This document shows, one piece after another, positions 23,401 to 36,100 of a stretch of DNA of 64,000 nucleotides. Within the stretch, counting starts at the first letter, position 1, and the number at the start of each line of letters is the position of its first letter. Under the pieces are notes generated by a model. It was not told where the DNA came from. It saw only the letters and a list, made by a program, of their open reading frames with translations, and did not search any database. Both the position numbers and the translations under genes were made by a program. This stretch comes from Spirodela intermedia (taxonomy: Eukaryota; Streptophyta; Magnoliopsida; Alismatales; Araceae): contig LR746264.1 in the NCBI GenBank assembly GCA_902729315.2, forward strand, positions 3,555,878 to 3,619,877, written 5' to 3'.

Positions 23401-25641
23401 AACGGTACCAGCTGATGAGGGAAGAACAAGAGCAGGGGCTTCAGACTCTCAGGAAAAGAGTGTTGACCAGAACGCCTGGTGAAAGCTTTGGGACAGATGA
23501 CTCTGATGTTGGAGCTCACCATGTACCAAGGTCAAATCCGCTTGTTCCACTGTAATCTTCGAACAAGGCTGCACAGTCTTTTATCTGCCAGCTACTAAGT
23601 CAACCATTTTCCCCTGTAGGCAATTTGAAGCCATGTTTCTAGAGCTTTACGACTCAAAAAAGAAAATAGAGGATCTTGAAAAGGAAAGAGCTCGACAAGC
23701 TGAAGAGGTATCTACTTGCCCCACCCCCCTCCCCTTCCCCCGGCTTGCATATTACTAATAAACACTATCGATTAACCAATTCCAATTTTATAAGATTGAA
23801 CGATTTGAAGAGCACATCTCCGAGCTTATTTTGCACTCCGAGGCCCAATCATCACATTACCACCAAAAGGTAGTAAAGGAGGATCTATATGCATATAACC
23901 CCATACTGGTCTGAGTTTGGTTATGATTAATGCCATCCTTTTGATATCTGGAACAGTTCCAGATGCTGGAAGCAATGGTGTCTGAAGCCAAGATGAATCC
24001 GTCATTATCGAACCATGCATCTTCATTGACAAATAAAATAGATAAGACTTCTGTCAGACCAAGAGGTTCTGTGTCACCATTCAAATGTATCTCAAGTGTG
24101 GTTCAGCAGATGAATTCAGAGAAAGATAAGGAACTTTCTCTGGCCAAGCTTCGAATTGAAGAGTTGCAAGCACTGGCTGCCAATCGCCAGAAACAGGTGA
24201 TACATCTTCGCCGATTTGAGTCTCACAGACATCTCTTCCCTTTTTTGATAGAAAATACAAGAAAATATTGTATTTCGTTTATTTCTGGCATCGTACTAGT
24301 TTTTGCTGTGCTCAGTGTAGAATTAAGTCACCTGAATTTCTAATAAAAGTCGCTCGTTTTACATCAACGTGGCTTCGTTTTCTACTATTTTTGTATTTCC
24401 TTTTCCATTTAACAAGAACAAGGGTTCCATAATTATTTCCTTTATGGGTAAAAATGAAAGAATAATTGTGATGAGTTATTACTGGCATGATATTAGCCAT
24501 AGCTGTGTGGGCAGACATTTTTTCTCGAATTTTATAATAAAAATTGCTCTTCTTTTGAATGAATATGCCCTCGCCATCTATTCTTGTTGCACTTCATCCC
24601 CATAACCCTTTTGAATCTAAAAATAAATAAATCTCCCTCCTGGGAAATCTATCACTCTGTGATAACGTAACCCTTTTGAATGAACATGCCTCTCAGGTGT
24701 GCATGCTCTCTGCAAGGTTAGCAGCGGTGGACAACATGACACATGATGTGATCAGGGACCTCCTGGAGGTGAAATTGGACATGACGAGCTATGCTGTAAG
24801 CTTCAGATGGAAGCTAACTCACCGTGGATTCCATTTTTGTTCCAAATTTCATCAATTTTTTTTTAATGGTTTCTTTTTTTTTTGGTTGGACATAGAATTT
24901 GATAGAAATGGAGCAACTGAAAAACTCACCGGGGGATGATCGGCAAGAAGATCATGTAAATAAGGAGAAGGTTAGGGTCTTGAGATGACTGGTTTATTTT
25001 GCCTTTTTATATGCCGGGACTAACAGGTATTCTCTCAAATCAGGATGATGAAATTCTAAGACTGAAGGGGAAGATTAATGACTTAATTGAAGAAAAAGAC
25101 AGGTACGACTTCTACCTAGAATGTTAGATGCTTACAAAATATGATCCATCAGAACATCTGAGGAAAAATAGGGTGCACAGGGGCATCTTTCTGGGAAAAA
25201 AAATGATCTCAAATGGTTTTTTAATGTGATTTATGGGGGCCTGAAGTTAAATTTATGAAGATTTATGAATAACTGAAACTAAATATTTCTGGAGAATTAT
25301 GATTTCAAACAGTTGCTTAATATGATCTGAGAAAACATCATATGCAAGAATTTACGAAGAACTGAGGTTATTTTCTGGCAAGGTATACCAGACACTGCAT
25401 TATTTTCCGGGCAAAAAAGAAAAAAATGGTTCAAACAGTTGCTAAATGTGATTCATCGTGCCTGAAGTTGAATTTCCTTTGGTAGGTGGATTGAAGAAAT
25501 GAAGGCAGATATTCTAGCAACCCAAGCAAAACTCGAGAAGCTACAACACCGGTATCAAGTGCTCACAGCACAAAATGAGATGCTGAAGGTCTGCTCTCCC
25601 TGTGAACGATCTTTGATTCCAGCCACAGTGCTTTACTTTTG

Positions 25642-25703
<62 letters not shown>

Positions 25704-26131
25704 AGAGAGAGTCTTATGATCTTTGTCTGTGGACGGTTTATTCATGCTCTCTATTCGTCTTCCCTACAGATGGACAAGAGAAACCTCACCAGGAGGATCG
25801 CCGAGCAGGATGAGATCATGAAGCAGCTTGTCGGTCCAAAAAGCTTCCAAGAATTGATACAAAGCCCCCCAAATGACAAGGTACCATCATTTTTCTAGAG
25901 AGATAAAACGCAGGCAAAAATAGAAAAAAAAATCTCTTAATTTTTCTCTCTGATGATGCCCCACCTTAGCAGCAGGAGAGCAGCCCCTCAAGCTACAGGA
26001 CCAATGATCTTGCTCGGAGGCTCGCCAAGTCCGACAAGCTCCTTCTTCATCGCACAAGAACATCTAAACCTGATGATGAAGGCTCCGATCGCCGACGACG
26101 ACCAAAGAGAGAAGATTACCATCCCAGATGA
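14460..26131 (+). CDS. POK: Phragmoplast-orienting kinesin, KIN-12 (POK1/POK2-like)
   Basis: Thirty exons give 2275 residues: 14460-14912, 15013-15168, 15280-15363, 15434-15535, 15618-15731, 15814-15906, 15996-16156, 16243-16317, 16764-16851, 16933-16991, 17092-17155, 17265-17330, 17408-17569, 17656-17760, 18053-18288, 19170-19236, 19315-19371, 19556-21466, 21585-23084, 23172-23279, 23376-23530, 23620-23707, 23795-23869, 23957-24196, 24697-24795, 24896-24970, 25044-25102, 25486-25588, 25770-25880, 25970-26131. All phases agree. The N-terminal motor (about 150-485) has P-loop GQTGSGKT (230-237), switch [10 protein letters not shown] (347-355) and switch II DLAGSE (382-387). A long coiled-coil tail follows, mostly from two large exons. 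The N-terminal tail ([24 protein letters not shown]) and the length match the POK branch of KIN-12. These plus-end motors mark the cortical division zone and guide phragmoplast expansion. Intron 5 appears to start with GC. Confidence 0.93.
25644..25711 (+). repeat. (GA)n microsatellite in kinesin intron 28
   Basis: About 34 GA units with one interruption, 58 bases before the next exon. It forms a purine run on the transcribed RNA rather than a pyrimidine tract. Confidence 0.97.
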
Positions 26132-26430
26132 AGGCCCCCCTTGACCAATGTAACATCGTCAACTAGTCACATTGCGGGCGGTAACTTTGATGGAAATCTC
26201 CTATTTCCCCCCCATTCCACTGATTCATGTACATAGATTCTTGTAACTGATCTTGCTACGACCCATATGCCATTCTAGAGCCATCAATGCAGGGACCCAT
26301 TGCATCAGGAGCCTTGTAAGAAAAAAAGGTGGCTTTTTTCTTAACCGGGTAAGCCCATGTCAACGGTTCCTTCCTCCTCCCCGAGCGAATCTCCGGCGGG
26401 TTTCAGCAGAATTTCGCCGCCGGATTCGAT
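26132..26430. other. Convergent 3' flank shared by the kinesin and PORR genes
   Basis: The two stop codons face each other 299 bases apart, so the two 3' untranslated regions probably meet or overlap here. No other feature seen. Confidence 0.6.
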
Positions 26431-27627
26431 TCACTGCGACTGTCCCCCGGAGGCGAGCAGCTCTCTGTCCCTACTGCCGCCCGCCGACTGCCGATTCGTC
26501 CTCTGCTGCTCCACCCACTGCCGGTGCCCCTCCTCGAGGAGCTCCTCAAACATGTCCTTGATCTCCAGCAATGGGTCACGGTCAAGGAGCTCCCCCTCGC
26601 CGCCGTAGGCCTCCCGGAGCACCGCCGTCTCGACGCCGCCCTTCAGGGAGAGGTAGAAGATCCCCGGGTGGCGGGTGAAGGCGTTGGGGAAGGCGTTGGA
26701 GAGGGAGAACTCCTCGGCGAACTTCCCCACCGTGGGCACGGCGGCGCGGCGGAGCACCGTCAGGGAGAGGAACTCGTGCAGCAGGCCGACCATCCTCTTC
26801 TCCATCTCCGGCGACGCCGGCCGCAGCTCGCCGGCGTCGGCGTAGGGGGAGACGTAGGGGAGCTCGAGCCAGTCGCGGGTCCACTCCCTCATCTCCTTCC
26901 TCAGCGAGAACCCCCGCGGAAAGCGGAGCTCGAAGTTGGCTCTCATGGGGACCCCCGTCAGGCGGGTCTCCTCCGCCGCCCGCCGCTCCACCGTCGACTG
27001 CGCCAGCTCCTCGTCCCACCCCACCAGCTCCACAAAGGAGGCGGCGGCGCCGCCGGCGAAGCGGAGGCGATGCGGGTACCTGGGGACCAAGCTGGAGAGG
27101 AAGTCGTCGGGAAAGCCGAAGTCCCGCTTGACGTGCAGCAGCTTCTCGGAGCTGAGGACCTTGTGCTTGGACATCATCAGGAGCTTGCAGAGCTTGGCGA
27201 CGACGAGGCCCTCGTTGGTGGAGCGGACCCGTTCTTCTTCTCTAAGGAATTTCGTCAAACGGGTGGAGGGCCGGAGGAAGGGGACGGGCTCCGCCGGCGG
27301 CCGTAGGCGGTCTTGGTAGACATCGAAGAGCAGGGGGTTGCGGGAAAGGAAGGTCTTCACCTTCACCGGAAGGCGGAGACGCTCGCGCCGCTTCTCCAGG
27401 TAGCGGAGGGCGATGGCACTGCCGGGCTCGTTGAGGACCTCCCGCACCACGCGGGAGCAGAGGCGCCACTTCTTGTCTCGCTCGATGGTCGCGTCCAGTA
27501 GAGGGTCCCTCCGCCACGGTACCTTCAGGCTCGAAACCCCCGCCGCCGCCGCGAAAGACCGGACGGCGGCGGCGAGGAAGGGCAGCGCCGCCGCCCGCGG
27601 CGGCGGAGCGACGGCGGAGGATGCCAT
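26431..27627 (-). CDS. PORR-domain (plant organelle RNA recognition) protein, WTF1-like
   Basis: Single GC-rich exon of 398 residues. The first ~35 residues (Ala/Arg/Ser-rich, no acidic residue) look like a mitochondrial or plastid targeting peptide. The PORR domain (formerly DUF860) follows: ERDKKWRLCSRVVREVL, VKTFLSRNPLLFDVY, LVVAKLCKLLMMSKHKVL and FGFPDDFLSSLVPRYPHRL are typical blocks, and FTRHPGIFYLSLKG is a typical later block. Family members bind group II introns in organelles and are needed for their splicing; the target intron cannot be read from sequence. The C terminus is a Gln/Arg/Ser-rich tail. It is convergent with the kinesin gene and divergent from the GON4L-like gene. Confidence 0.9.
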   Translation of the reverse strand: MASSAVAPPPRAAALPFLAAAVRSFAAAAGVSSLKVPWRRDPLLDATIERDKKWRLCSRVVREVLNEPGSAIALRYLEKRRERLRLPVKVKTFLSRNPLLFDVYQDRLRPPAEPVPFLRPSTRLTKFLREEERVRSTNEGLVVAKLCKLLMMSKHKVLSSEKLLHVKRDFGFPDDFLSSLVPRYPHRLRFAGGAAASFVELVGWDEELAQSTVERRAAEETRLTGVPMRANFELRFPRGFSLRKEMREWTRDWLELPYVSPYADAGELRPASPEMEKRMVGLLHEFLSLTVLRRAAVPTVGKFAEEFSLSNAFPNAFTRHPGIFYLSLKGGVETAVLREAYGGEGELLDRDPLLEIKDMFEELLEEGHRQWVEQQRTNRQSAGGSRDRELLASGGQSQ

Positions 27628-27832
27628 CGGCGATCAAAGAACTCCGGCTGGTTTGGTCATAAAAAAATAAAAAATAAAAATCATTTCGGTAAGAGGTTTA
27701 GTCGGGTCGGATCTACACCGAAATCTGTATTACTGCCCGTTGTGGACCCGACAACTCCGATATTCCATCTCCCTCCCTCTCCGCCGGCAAAGCCGCTGGC
27801 GTCGTCCCCCTCCCTCTCGCCTCCTCCGGTGC

Positions 27833-27838
<6 letters not shown>
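27628..27838. promoter_or_regulatory. Divergent promoter region between PORR and GON4L-like genes
   Basis: Only about 200 bases separate the PORR start codon from the CT-rich presumed leader of the GON4L-like gene, so the two genes probably share a bidirectional promoter. No clear TATA box was found. Confidence 0.45.

Positions 27839-27870
<32 letters not shown>
27839..27870 (+). repeat. (CT)n tract in the presumed leader of the GON4L-like gene
   Basis: About 16 CT units in a generally pyrimidine-rich stretch (27760-27900), a common composition for plant 5' untranslated leaders. Confidence 0.85.
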
Positions 27871-27873
<3 letters not shown>

Positions 27874-28174
27874 CGTTCCTTCAGACTGAGAGACTCCTAC
27901 TTCCGCCCTTTCTCCCCGTGCGGGAGTCCTCGGGCCATTCCCAAAGCTTGCGGCAGCTTCTCCCTTTCCGTATGTGCCCAACTTCTCTGGTTGCGCCGTC
28001 TGCAGGGTGAATGCTCCCATTTATTTTAGTTGCATTGAATCGGCGTATTGTTCTGCTTCGTGGTGTTCTGTTATGTGATTGAGGTACGCTGCGTTACATC
28101 GTTGATTTCTTTTTTTTTGCGTTCTCCTCATTTCGCTTAGTTTCATGTGCATCTTCATGATTTCAGATCTCCAG

Positions 28175-30178
28175 GTAAGAGAAGTAGAAATCAGTTTTTA
28201 ATTCTTGGTGTGGATGGACTCCTGGAGCAGCGGCAACGTACGTTCGCTGACGAGATTTGGACTATGAACAAATATTATATGGGTATCTTTCCTTTCATAC
28301 TATGAACCTGCCACGGGTTCTTCGAAGGCAAGTTTATCGAAAGATGAACATGCCACGTGAATTTGATTCATTCTAAAACCATAGTTAGGAGTTTCGATGC
28401 CATATAGTGTAGAAAGAATGCCGCAGATTGCGATTTGGAGGTCATCTATGCATGAAGATAGGAAACCTTGTCTGGCTTAGGTCTAGCCATTGGATCCAAT
28501 TTGACTGATTTGGCGACAGACTGAAATTTATGGACTCCAATTTACAATACAGGGATGGGGAACTTCTTGAAAAGATAAACTACGTCCAGAACATCCAGCA
28601 GAAACAAAGAATCGCTAAGTGATCTGAAAAATTATTCAAAGTTAATAGAAGAAAGATTAGGTTCTGTGGAGGACTGCATTGAGAGTTAGCGTTTGTCTAG
28701 CCCGCTATTGCTGGAAGTAGCTGTCAAAGTGTTAACTGATGGTGGAAGGAACTTTCAAGAATTCTTTGTGACGCTATAGATACTTAACGTCTTATGGATG
28801 ACTTAATTGTCCTATCCCTTATAGATCACGTGGATCAGGGGTGTTTACATGCCGAGTCTCTCAATTCTAATCATCAAATCCTCCTGTTGGGGCCTTGGGT
28901 TTCTTTCTTTGTGCACTACCTTCTGGGCATCATTCTCAAATAGTTTATGTTTCTGCCTTCTGTGCATGTGCTGCCAGGCATTGGCATGATATCGTATTAA
29001 AAGTGGTAGCAGATGGATCAGGAGGTACAGGGATGTTTCACGGGTGGAGGTGTGGGGGTGGGAACGGGATGCATCCATTCCAAACCTCTCCTTCTTTCTG
29101 GGATGTTGCATGCACGCTGCTGGGTTTCCCACACGCATGCTTGCTGCCAGCAGTGGGATGTTGTTGTGCCTGCACTTCACCTCATGTTTCATGTGCTACA
29201 ATTCTTCTGCTAGGGGATGTTCGTGTGATTGCAGGTGATGCAGCAAAAGGTTGAGCGAACACCAGTGTTCCCACTTTTGAAAATCTTGACACCTGCGCAT
29301 TGGCTGCTGGTTAGTTTGGGAGTGGTCTGATTGAGACGAGGAAGGGTGAATAGAGGAAGAGGATCAAGAGGGAAAGGGAGCTAAATTGAACAAAGGAAAG
29401 ATGGCAAGGCTTAGAGAGAAAAAAAAAGAAGGGGAGAAAAAGTCAGGGTTTTACAGGTTTGGAGGCTGGGCCTAAAAATATTTACGGCCCATATTTTTGG
29501 TTACCTGGATTCTCTTCAAAAATGTAGATTTTTCTGGCACTCAGTTACTTCAATTAGATTTTATCTGACTATCTTTCTTACCACAAATTTGGTATGGAAG
29601 GCCTCCATACAGTAGATCCACTTATCCGAATTTTTAATTTTATTTATTTATTTATTTAGAATAATGAAATATTTTGCTAGAGCTTATAAGGTTTTTGATG
29701 TTGTTCAGCCATGAACACTCAATGTTTTTTCTTTGTTTCCTTTCTAACATTGCCAGACTGGGGCAAATGACATGGGCCGCATTGGAGCTTCCTATTAAGC
29801 ATGGGAATCTGCCATTGAATCATATTTATTTTAACTCTGAGCTAAACTGACACTGGGGTATTCAACTCCAATGTATACCTGAGAAGTCCAAAATATGTCT
29901 CGACTTATGCAGGTCAGCCAAAGTTACTCTTAGTATATTAGAAAGCTAGGCATCTAACAAGAGTGACCAAAAGTACTGGAATATGTAAGTTAGAGAATGG
30001 TTTGAAACATTTCGGGAATTGACAAAAAATTTACAAAAAAGTTCACAGGTTAGTTTTCATACTGAGCAAAATTAGTGGGTACAAAGTACACTAGAAAAAA
30101 AGGCAAAAGATTCAATTGAAATTTCATTTTCGCACTCTTTTTTTCTCATGTACTTATACTTGTTTCTCCTGACATCAG
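28175..30178 (+). other. Probable 5' UTR intron of the GON4L-like gene
   Basis: A strong donor (CCAG then GTAAGAG) at 28175 and an acceptor (gacatcag) at 30178, one base before the ATG, frame a ~2.0-kb intron. The interior has no convincing frame. A GC-richer patch at about 28850-29270 has several open frames in both directions, but none looks like a known protein. Confidence 0.55.
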
Positions 30179-30179
30179 G

Positions 30180-33100
30180 ATGTCAAGTCTGAATGATATG
30201 AAAGATTCAGACATTGAGCAGCATGGCCAGAATACCTCTCAAGCATCCAAAGGATGTAATAGAAAGATTGAGCCCTGGAAGGCAGAGGAGGAAAAAGAAG
30301 AAGTTGATGACGATGAAGAAGATGAGGATACGGATTTCAATCCTTGTTTAATTGCAGAGACAGCTTCTGAGGCTTCTTCGAGTTTGAGTTCTGAGGATGA
30401 AGGTTCAGCTGATAGTTCCCAGAGACAGCCTTTGCAACATTCAGATAATCAAGGCGAGGATGCAGTTGATGAGAGTGAAAATTGTAGCAGACTCCTTTGG
30501 GCCAGTGGGGAGATGTCACATGTTAAGCTTATTCGAGAAGGTGAACAAGACATTGTCATGGAGACACGTGACAAGAAGTCCCCGGGAAACAAAGTTAATG
30601 AACAGGGGAAAAGATTCACATCTCCTGAGGAAAGCACGAAAGGAGCTGTCTCAACTGATGAAACCATAGTTTCAGAGGTTACAACTAAGAAAGGCTTTCC
30701 AGAGCAGACCATGGTGTCATCTCCTAATCCAAAAAGTTGTTCTAGGTCTCACAGAGAAATTGATGACGAAGATGCCATTTGCATGCGTACCAGGGCTCGC
30801 CATTCACTTGCTGATTATTCACTTGAGGAGTTGGAAACATTTCTTCAAGAATCTGATGACGATGATGACCTTCAAAATGTTGATGATGAAGAAGAATACC
30901 GCAAATTTCTTTCAGCTGTATTATCAGATGGAAATGATCTGGGGAATGAAAGAAATGGAGATGAGAACCTGGACGAAGATGAAGAGAATGATGCTGACTT
31001 TGAAATTGAAATAGAGGAGGCATTAGATAGTGACGTTGATGAAAACAATCGTGGAAATTTTGCTTGGCAAGAAAAATATAGGAGGGATGGGCGTGGACCA
31101 GGAACAAGGCAGAAGAGATTTCAGAGAGCTTCTACCATGAATAAAAACCGGCCTTTGGGTCAGGCCAAGACTCCATTACGCCCTATTTTACCATTTGTTA
31201 CTAACACTCCAGTAGATTCTCCATTTCAATCGCATGGATGGCAATCCTCATTTTCCCAGATAATTCCACATTCATCTTCCAAAGTGGAGTCTGTACGCGG
31301 GTTCACATCAGAACAAATTGACCAGTTATTTTGTTTAATAAATGAGCACGTTCAACTTCTTATTCAGGTGTTTTCTCTCTCTGCCCATGATCCCATTCGA
31401 CAACACATTGCCAGCAAGGTTCAGTTATTGCTTCTTGAGATGGTTGATAAACGTGAAGAGGCACTGGCATGCCGGAGAGTATCATACCCTGCCTATTGTT
31501 TTGATTATCTGCATGCTTACCAGTCGATAAATTTTGATCCTTCTCAGAGAATTAACTTTTCTTGGGCGCCATCAATAAGCACTCCTATGCTGTCCATTCT
31601 TGATGTCAAATCTCTCGGTTCGACTAAGAAGTATATTGACGATGTTTCAGCCTGTAGGTGAACTTATGGTCATGATTATCATCTATTTTTAACTTTTTGT
31701 GCTTGCAGGGAGTTATTTCACATTCTCACTGTGATTTTTTTCTGTACATAGCTATTCTTAGGTATAAAAGGAACCAAATGGAAGGTTTGCATGTTAGAAG
31801 CCAATTGAAAAAGGAACCTCTTTTCCCCCTCCAAAATTATGTGGTTGCACAAGAGACAACTGCAGAAGTTATTGGTGGAACAAAGATTACAGTTGAAACA
31901 ACAAGTTCTTCAGTTTTTTCTTGTCAAGGTCAGCCAAAGAAGTCTCTTGCTGCAACACTTGTAGAGAGGACTAAGAAGCAGTCAATTGCACTTGTTCCCA
32001 GTGACATTGCAAGTTTAGCACAGACTTTTCATACTCTGTTCAATCCATTGTTATTTCCTCATAAACCTCCACCGCCACCTGTAGCCAATCGAGTACTCTT
32101 CACTGATTCAGAGGATGGGTACGCTGCATTTTCTTTTTCTTGTGTTTAAAGGCTTAGATTGCTGCGTTTTATTTATTTTTGGTAAATGTCTTCTTATTTA
32201 ATTACCAGCCTGACGCACCATCTCTCATAAAGCTTACCATATGTCTACAACACAAGGTAGACATCAGATGTAGGAGTTAGTATATTGAGAGGAGGAAGCA
32301 TAATACCATAAGACCTATTACAGATGCTCTATTTATCAAGTGGCTATTCATCAGTAAATAAGCCATGCTTGGTTTCAACACGAATAACTAGGAGAATTCA
32401 TTTGATGTCATCAAAACCTAAAATTGTTTGCAAAGTTATATATTTTTTTTCTGAACTAAATCCAGATTTTTGTTCATTTATCTACTTGCTTGGATTAGTT
32501 TACAAAGATGACACCAATCGCACTTCAGGTGTATTTCTATTGTTTATCGGCCTTCATTTATAGCATTGAATGTTTGATTCTGTGTGCTCGAGTTTGACCT
32601 ATGTTTATGTCCAAAATAATCTTTCAGATGTTAGGGTGGACATCCTGCTGTTTTTCATGAACAAAATTGTCTTTCATGAAAGTCCGCTAAGGAAGATTTG
32701 ACAATGACCCATACATGAATTAAGAAAATATTTTATGAATATTGCATTATGAAAAATATATTTTATTTCGATTTATGTATCAGAAAACTCGTTCTCAAAT
32801 AGAGAAGAAGAAAAGTAATGAGACAATAAAAATGTACCAATTGTTAGAGTTACCAAGCCATCCTACTCAAAACCAATTGTTAATGAGTGGAGCAGGGCTA
32901 TCTTCATAATCACAGGGCTATTTCGATAATAATGAATATTGGACTAGCCTTAATACGCCTCACATGGAGAATACAAATGAGGTGTGTTCAGCCTTGGGCG
33001 ATCCATCAGCTCTGGTGCCATATTAGAGCCATTGTGTCGTCTAACTTAAAACAAATTGGCTATAAGTGAGATAGGTACATCTTCATAACTTAAAAACAGA

Positions 33101-36100
33101 TACTGTATTTATCAAGTGGCTATTCATCAGATTTAGCCATGCTTGGTTTACATAGCGATGTGACAAGTTCAAACCTGCACAGCTTTTGTTGAACTAATCT
33201 TGGTATCCGTCTTGTTGGTCTAAATCTGAATCTGGCTCGTAAAAATCAGTTCCAGACTGGTGCTAACTGAGCCGAGAAAAATGACCAAGCATGGAAAATT
33301 TGTGGTAATTATTTTTTGTTTCAAGGAAAGATAAATCCAGTGTCTGAGATACAATGCCGACTAAATTCGAGGACATTGTGGTCATTTCTCTGATGGACAT
33401 CACAGGAAATGCTGTTTTTTTATGGATCCATGTGTTGTCGTCGATTTCTGTTTTCATATTTAAAATCTTTAACCGTCTTTATGCGTTGCAAATTGTTAGC
33501 AATGGGACTTATGGAGTATAATATTGATTGGGGAGCAGTCCAGTTACAAGAAATTCTGTTTTTTTCCTGATCCATGTATTGTCCTCAACTTTTGTTTTCA
33601 TGTTTTACATGTTTACTATTTTTTAACTGTCTTTATGTATTGTAGATTGTTAGCAATGGGACTTATGGAATATAATAATGATTGGGGGGCAATACAGCAA
33701 CGGTTTCTTCCTTGCAAGTCCAAGCACCAGGTTAGAATTTTTTGAGTTGTGTTTCTAGATGCCTTAGTCTGCTTAATATTTTGGCCTTGATGTACTTTCC
33801 CTTGCCCTTAGCAATCACATCTAAGGATTCGACCCTTACATTCTGCAGTTGAGATTGTGCCTAGTGCTCCTTGAAGAGGTAGTCTGAACTCATGGCAAGG
33901 TTGGGGAAACTTTTCCAAGTTTATAATTACCATGACTCTTTAAAATACAAGGCTCTAGCCAATATAGTTTGGGCCAGTTATTCTAGTATATTAATTCAGC
34001 GTCCGATGCCAGTCTAGTTAAGCGTGGTGATCCTATGTGTTGTCAAAACATCTTGTTCAATTTATTCAGCCATCTGATGCCAGAGCAATTGTGATAGGTG
34101 GAGTTGACCCATTTTTGTAGCCAGGTGTCTACTTCTGCATTAATCAATTTAATTGGACACTTACACGTTTCTTCTCATGGAAATGACTTTTGGGTCTTCT
34201 CGTGTGGGTAACTCAAAGTGAGTATGAGCGGCTGAAACGCCGCCATCAACTTTAAAATTAATATTAAAGTTATTTCGACATTCAGGTCAAGTTTCATTAG
34301 CAGCTAATGGAGTCTGCCCATCTTTATAACCATATGTTTGGCTTTGTATCGGTAATAGAGGACTATTCCAACATGTTTCAATCCATGTACAGCTGCTTAT
34401 AATTCTTTCATTCGCCAAATGACTGAATTTATTGAACTCCATTTCAGAAGATGTAAAAGAAAGTGACTTGTTCATGTTCTGACATTGCAGATTTACAGAT
34501 TGTATGCTTTTGCGTTTGTGCATTTTAGGGATAGTTATCAGTGTATTTCGGCATGCTATAATATTTTCTTTCCTTAAGATTCTTCCTTACCGTGTGATTC
34601 CTGTAAGGGATAATGGGGAAGCTCTTTCTCTCTTGAAAATGCATGCGATAACCTAATGATTTGACGTTGTGAAATTTTCGTCATGCAGATCTTTGTCAGA
34701 CAGAAAAATCGCAGCTCTTCAAAAGCGCCTGAAAATCCAATAAAAGTATGGATTTGATTCATTTTAATTTTTTTCCATGCTATCGTGAAGTCATTGTTCA
34801 CTTTTTCTAATGTCATGATTGCAAGTTCTCTACCTCAAGAAATTTAAGAATGAAAGTATTTGTACTGTATGTAGAGATATTTCAGAATTTGGGGCTGGTG
34901 TTTTCTATTTTATACTAGGGAAAGCATAATCAATCCTTGTTATGACTAATGGGTTCTAGACCTCGCCTAGATTTTACTATACGTCGAATTATATCATGTT
35001 GCTTCCCAAAGAGTGTTATTATTTTTGATGAAGACTGTTCTCATGTGTTATTCTTTCCTATTGTCCTCTCAAATGAATTGTTTGCAAAGACTGTTGCTCT
35101 TTTATTTGTTAAAAGACTCATTATAACTTTCTCTATGCATTCTTTTTTTTAGGAAAAGTGTGATTATTTTTTGGGAAAAATGTTATTGTCTGAGAGGTGG
35201 TTAATAACCTCACTATGCCCCATTTTGTGCAATCTATCTCAGTCAATTAGGATTCTGTTTTATTAGTGAGAACAAAGCTAACAACTCCTTTTTTGTGAAA
35301 TATTACGTTTTTATTTATAATCTTTTTGATTGATGTATTTCAAATGTTGGAGGGGGTTTTGGGTAGGGTCGGTGACGAATCCAACCTGACATAGAATTTG
35401 ATGTGAGGAGATGCATCGTTATGTGCGGGTCAAAGTTTTCTTGCACCTGTTTTTCTTTTGATGCCGTTGATGGACTCATGACAAACACGTCGTCGGTATT
35501 GCGTTAGTCAAACGAAATGTAACTCTCACTATGATAGAATGGAATGTGTTGGTGTTCGGCTGGGATTCCCCTCTCCAGCTAGGCTCGTTTCTCCCTATTT
35601 ATGCCCCATTCTGAGTCCATCCAGTACAGGTTGTCCACCACTTACATGTTATCCTGCCCTAGAGTATGTGCCTGTTCCATGCCTTGTGTTGATAATGCTC
35701 ACACCACTTACATCGTTATTCTGCCATATTTATGCCTTGGGTCTGCAGTGTTTGCCATTTGCAACACTTGATGTTTGGCTCCTGTCAGCTCTGCAACGGT
35801 TGTACATATCTGTTTTGAGTTTCTATGCAACAGACTATCACATTCACGTTGCATGCTGCATTGCGCACCTGTTGTACGACCAACCAATGTGGAATAGTGC
35901 GTGCCTCTTCTGCAAAAAACGGGTGTCACAGATGGGCCAATCCTTGTAGCTGGATGTTACAAGTTTGTTGCACCTGGCACGATTTTCTTTCTCATATGCA
36001 AACCTTGGTCTTCTCTATATACACAGCAATGTGAAGGCGCTCATTCAATTAGACGAACGAATTGTTGTATCAAACAGAACAATGTTTTAGCATTCAAACT

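Noticed and set aside
26524-27306. 260-codon + strand frame opposite the PORR gene
   Set aside because: Open only because of high GC; the - strand encodes a complete PORR protein.
28845-29254. Open frames of 64-119 codons in the leader intron of the GON4L-like gene
   Set aside because: Cys/His-rich and overlapping in both strands, with no recognisable domain and no conserved start.
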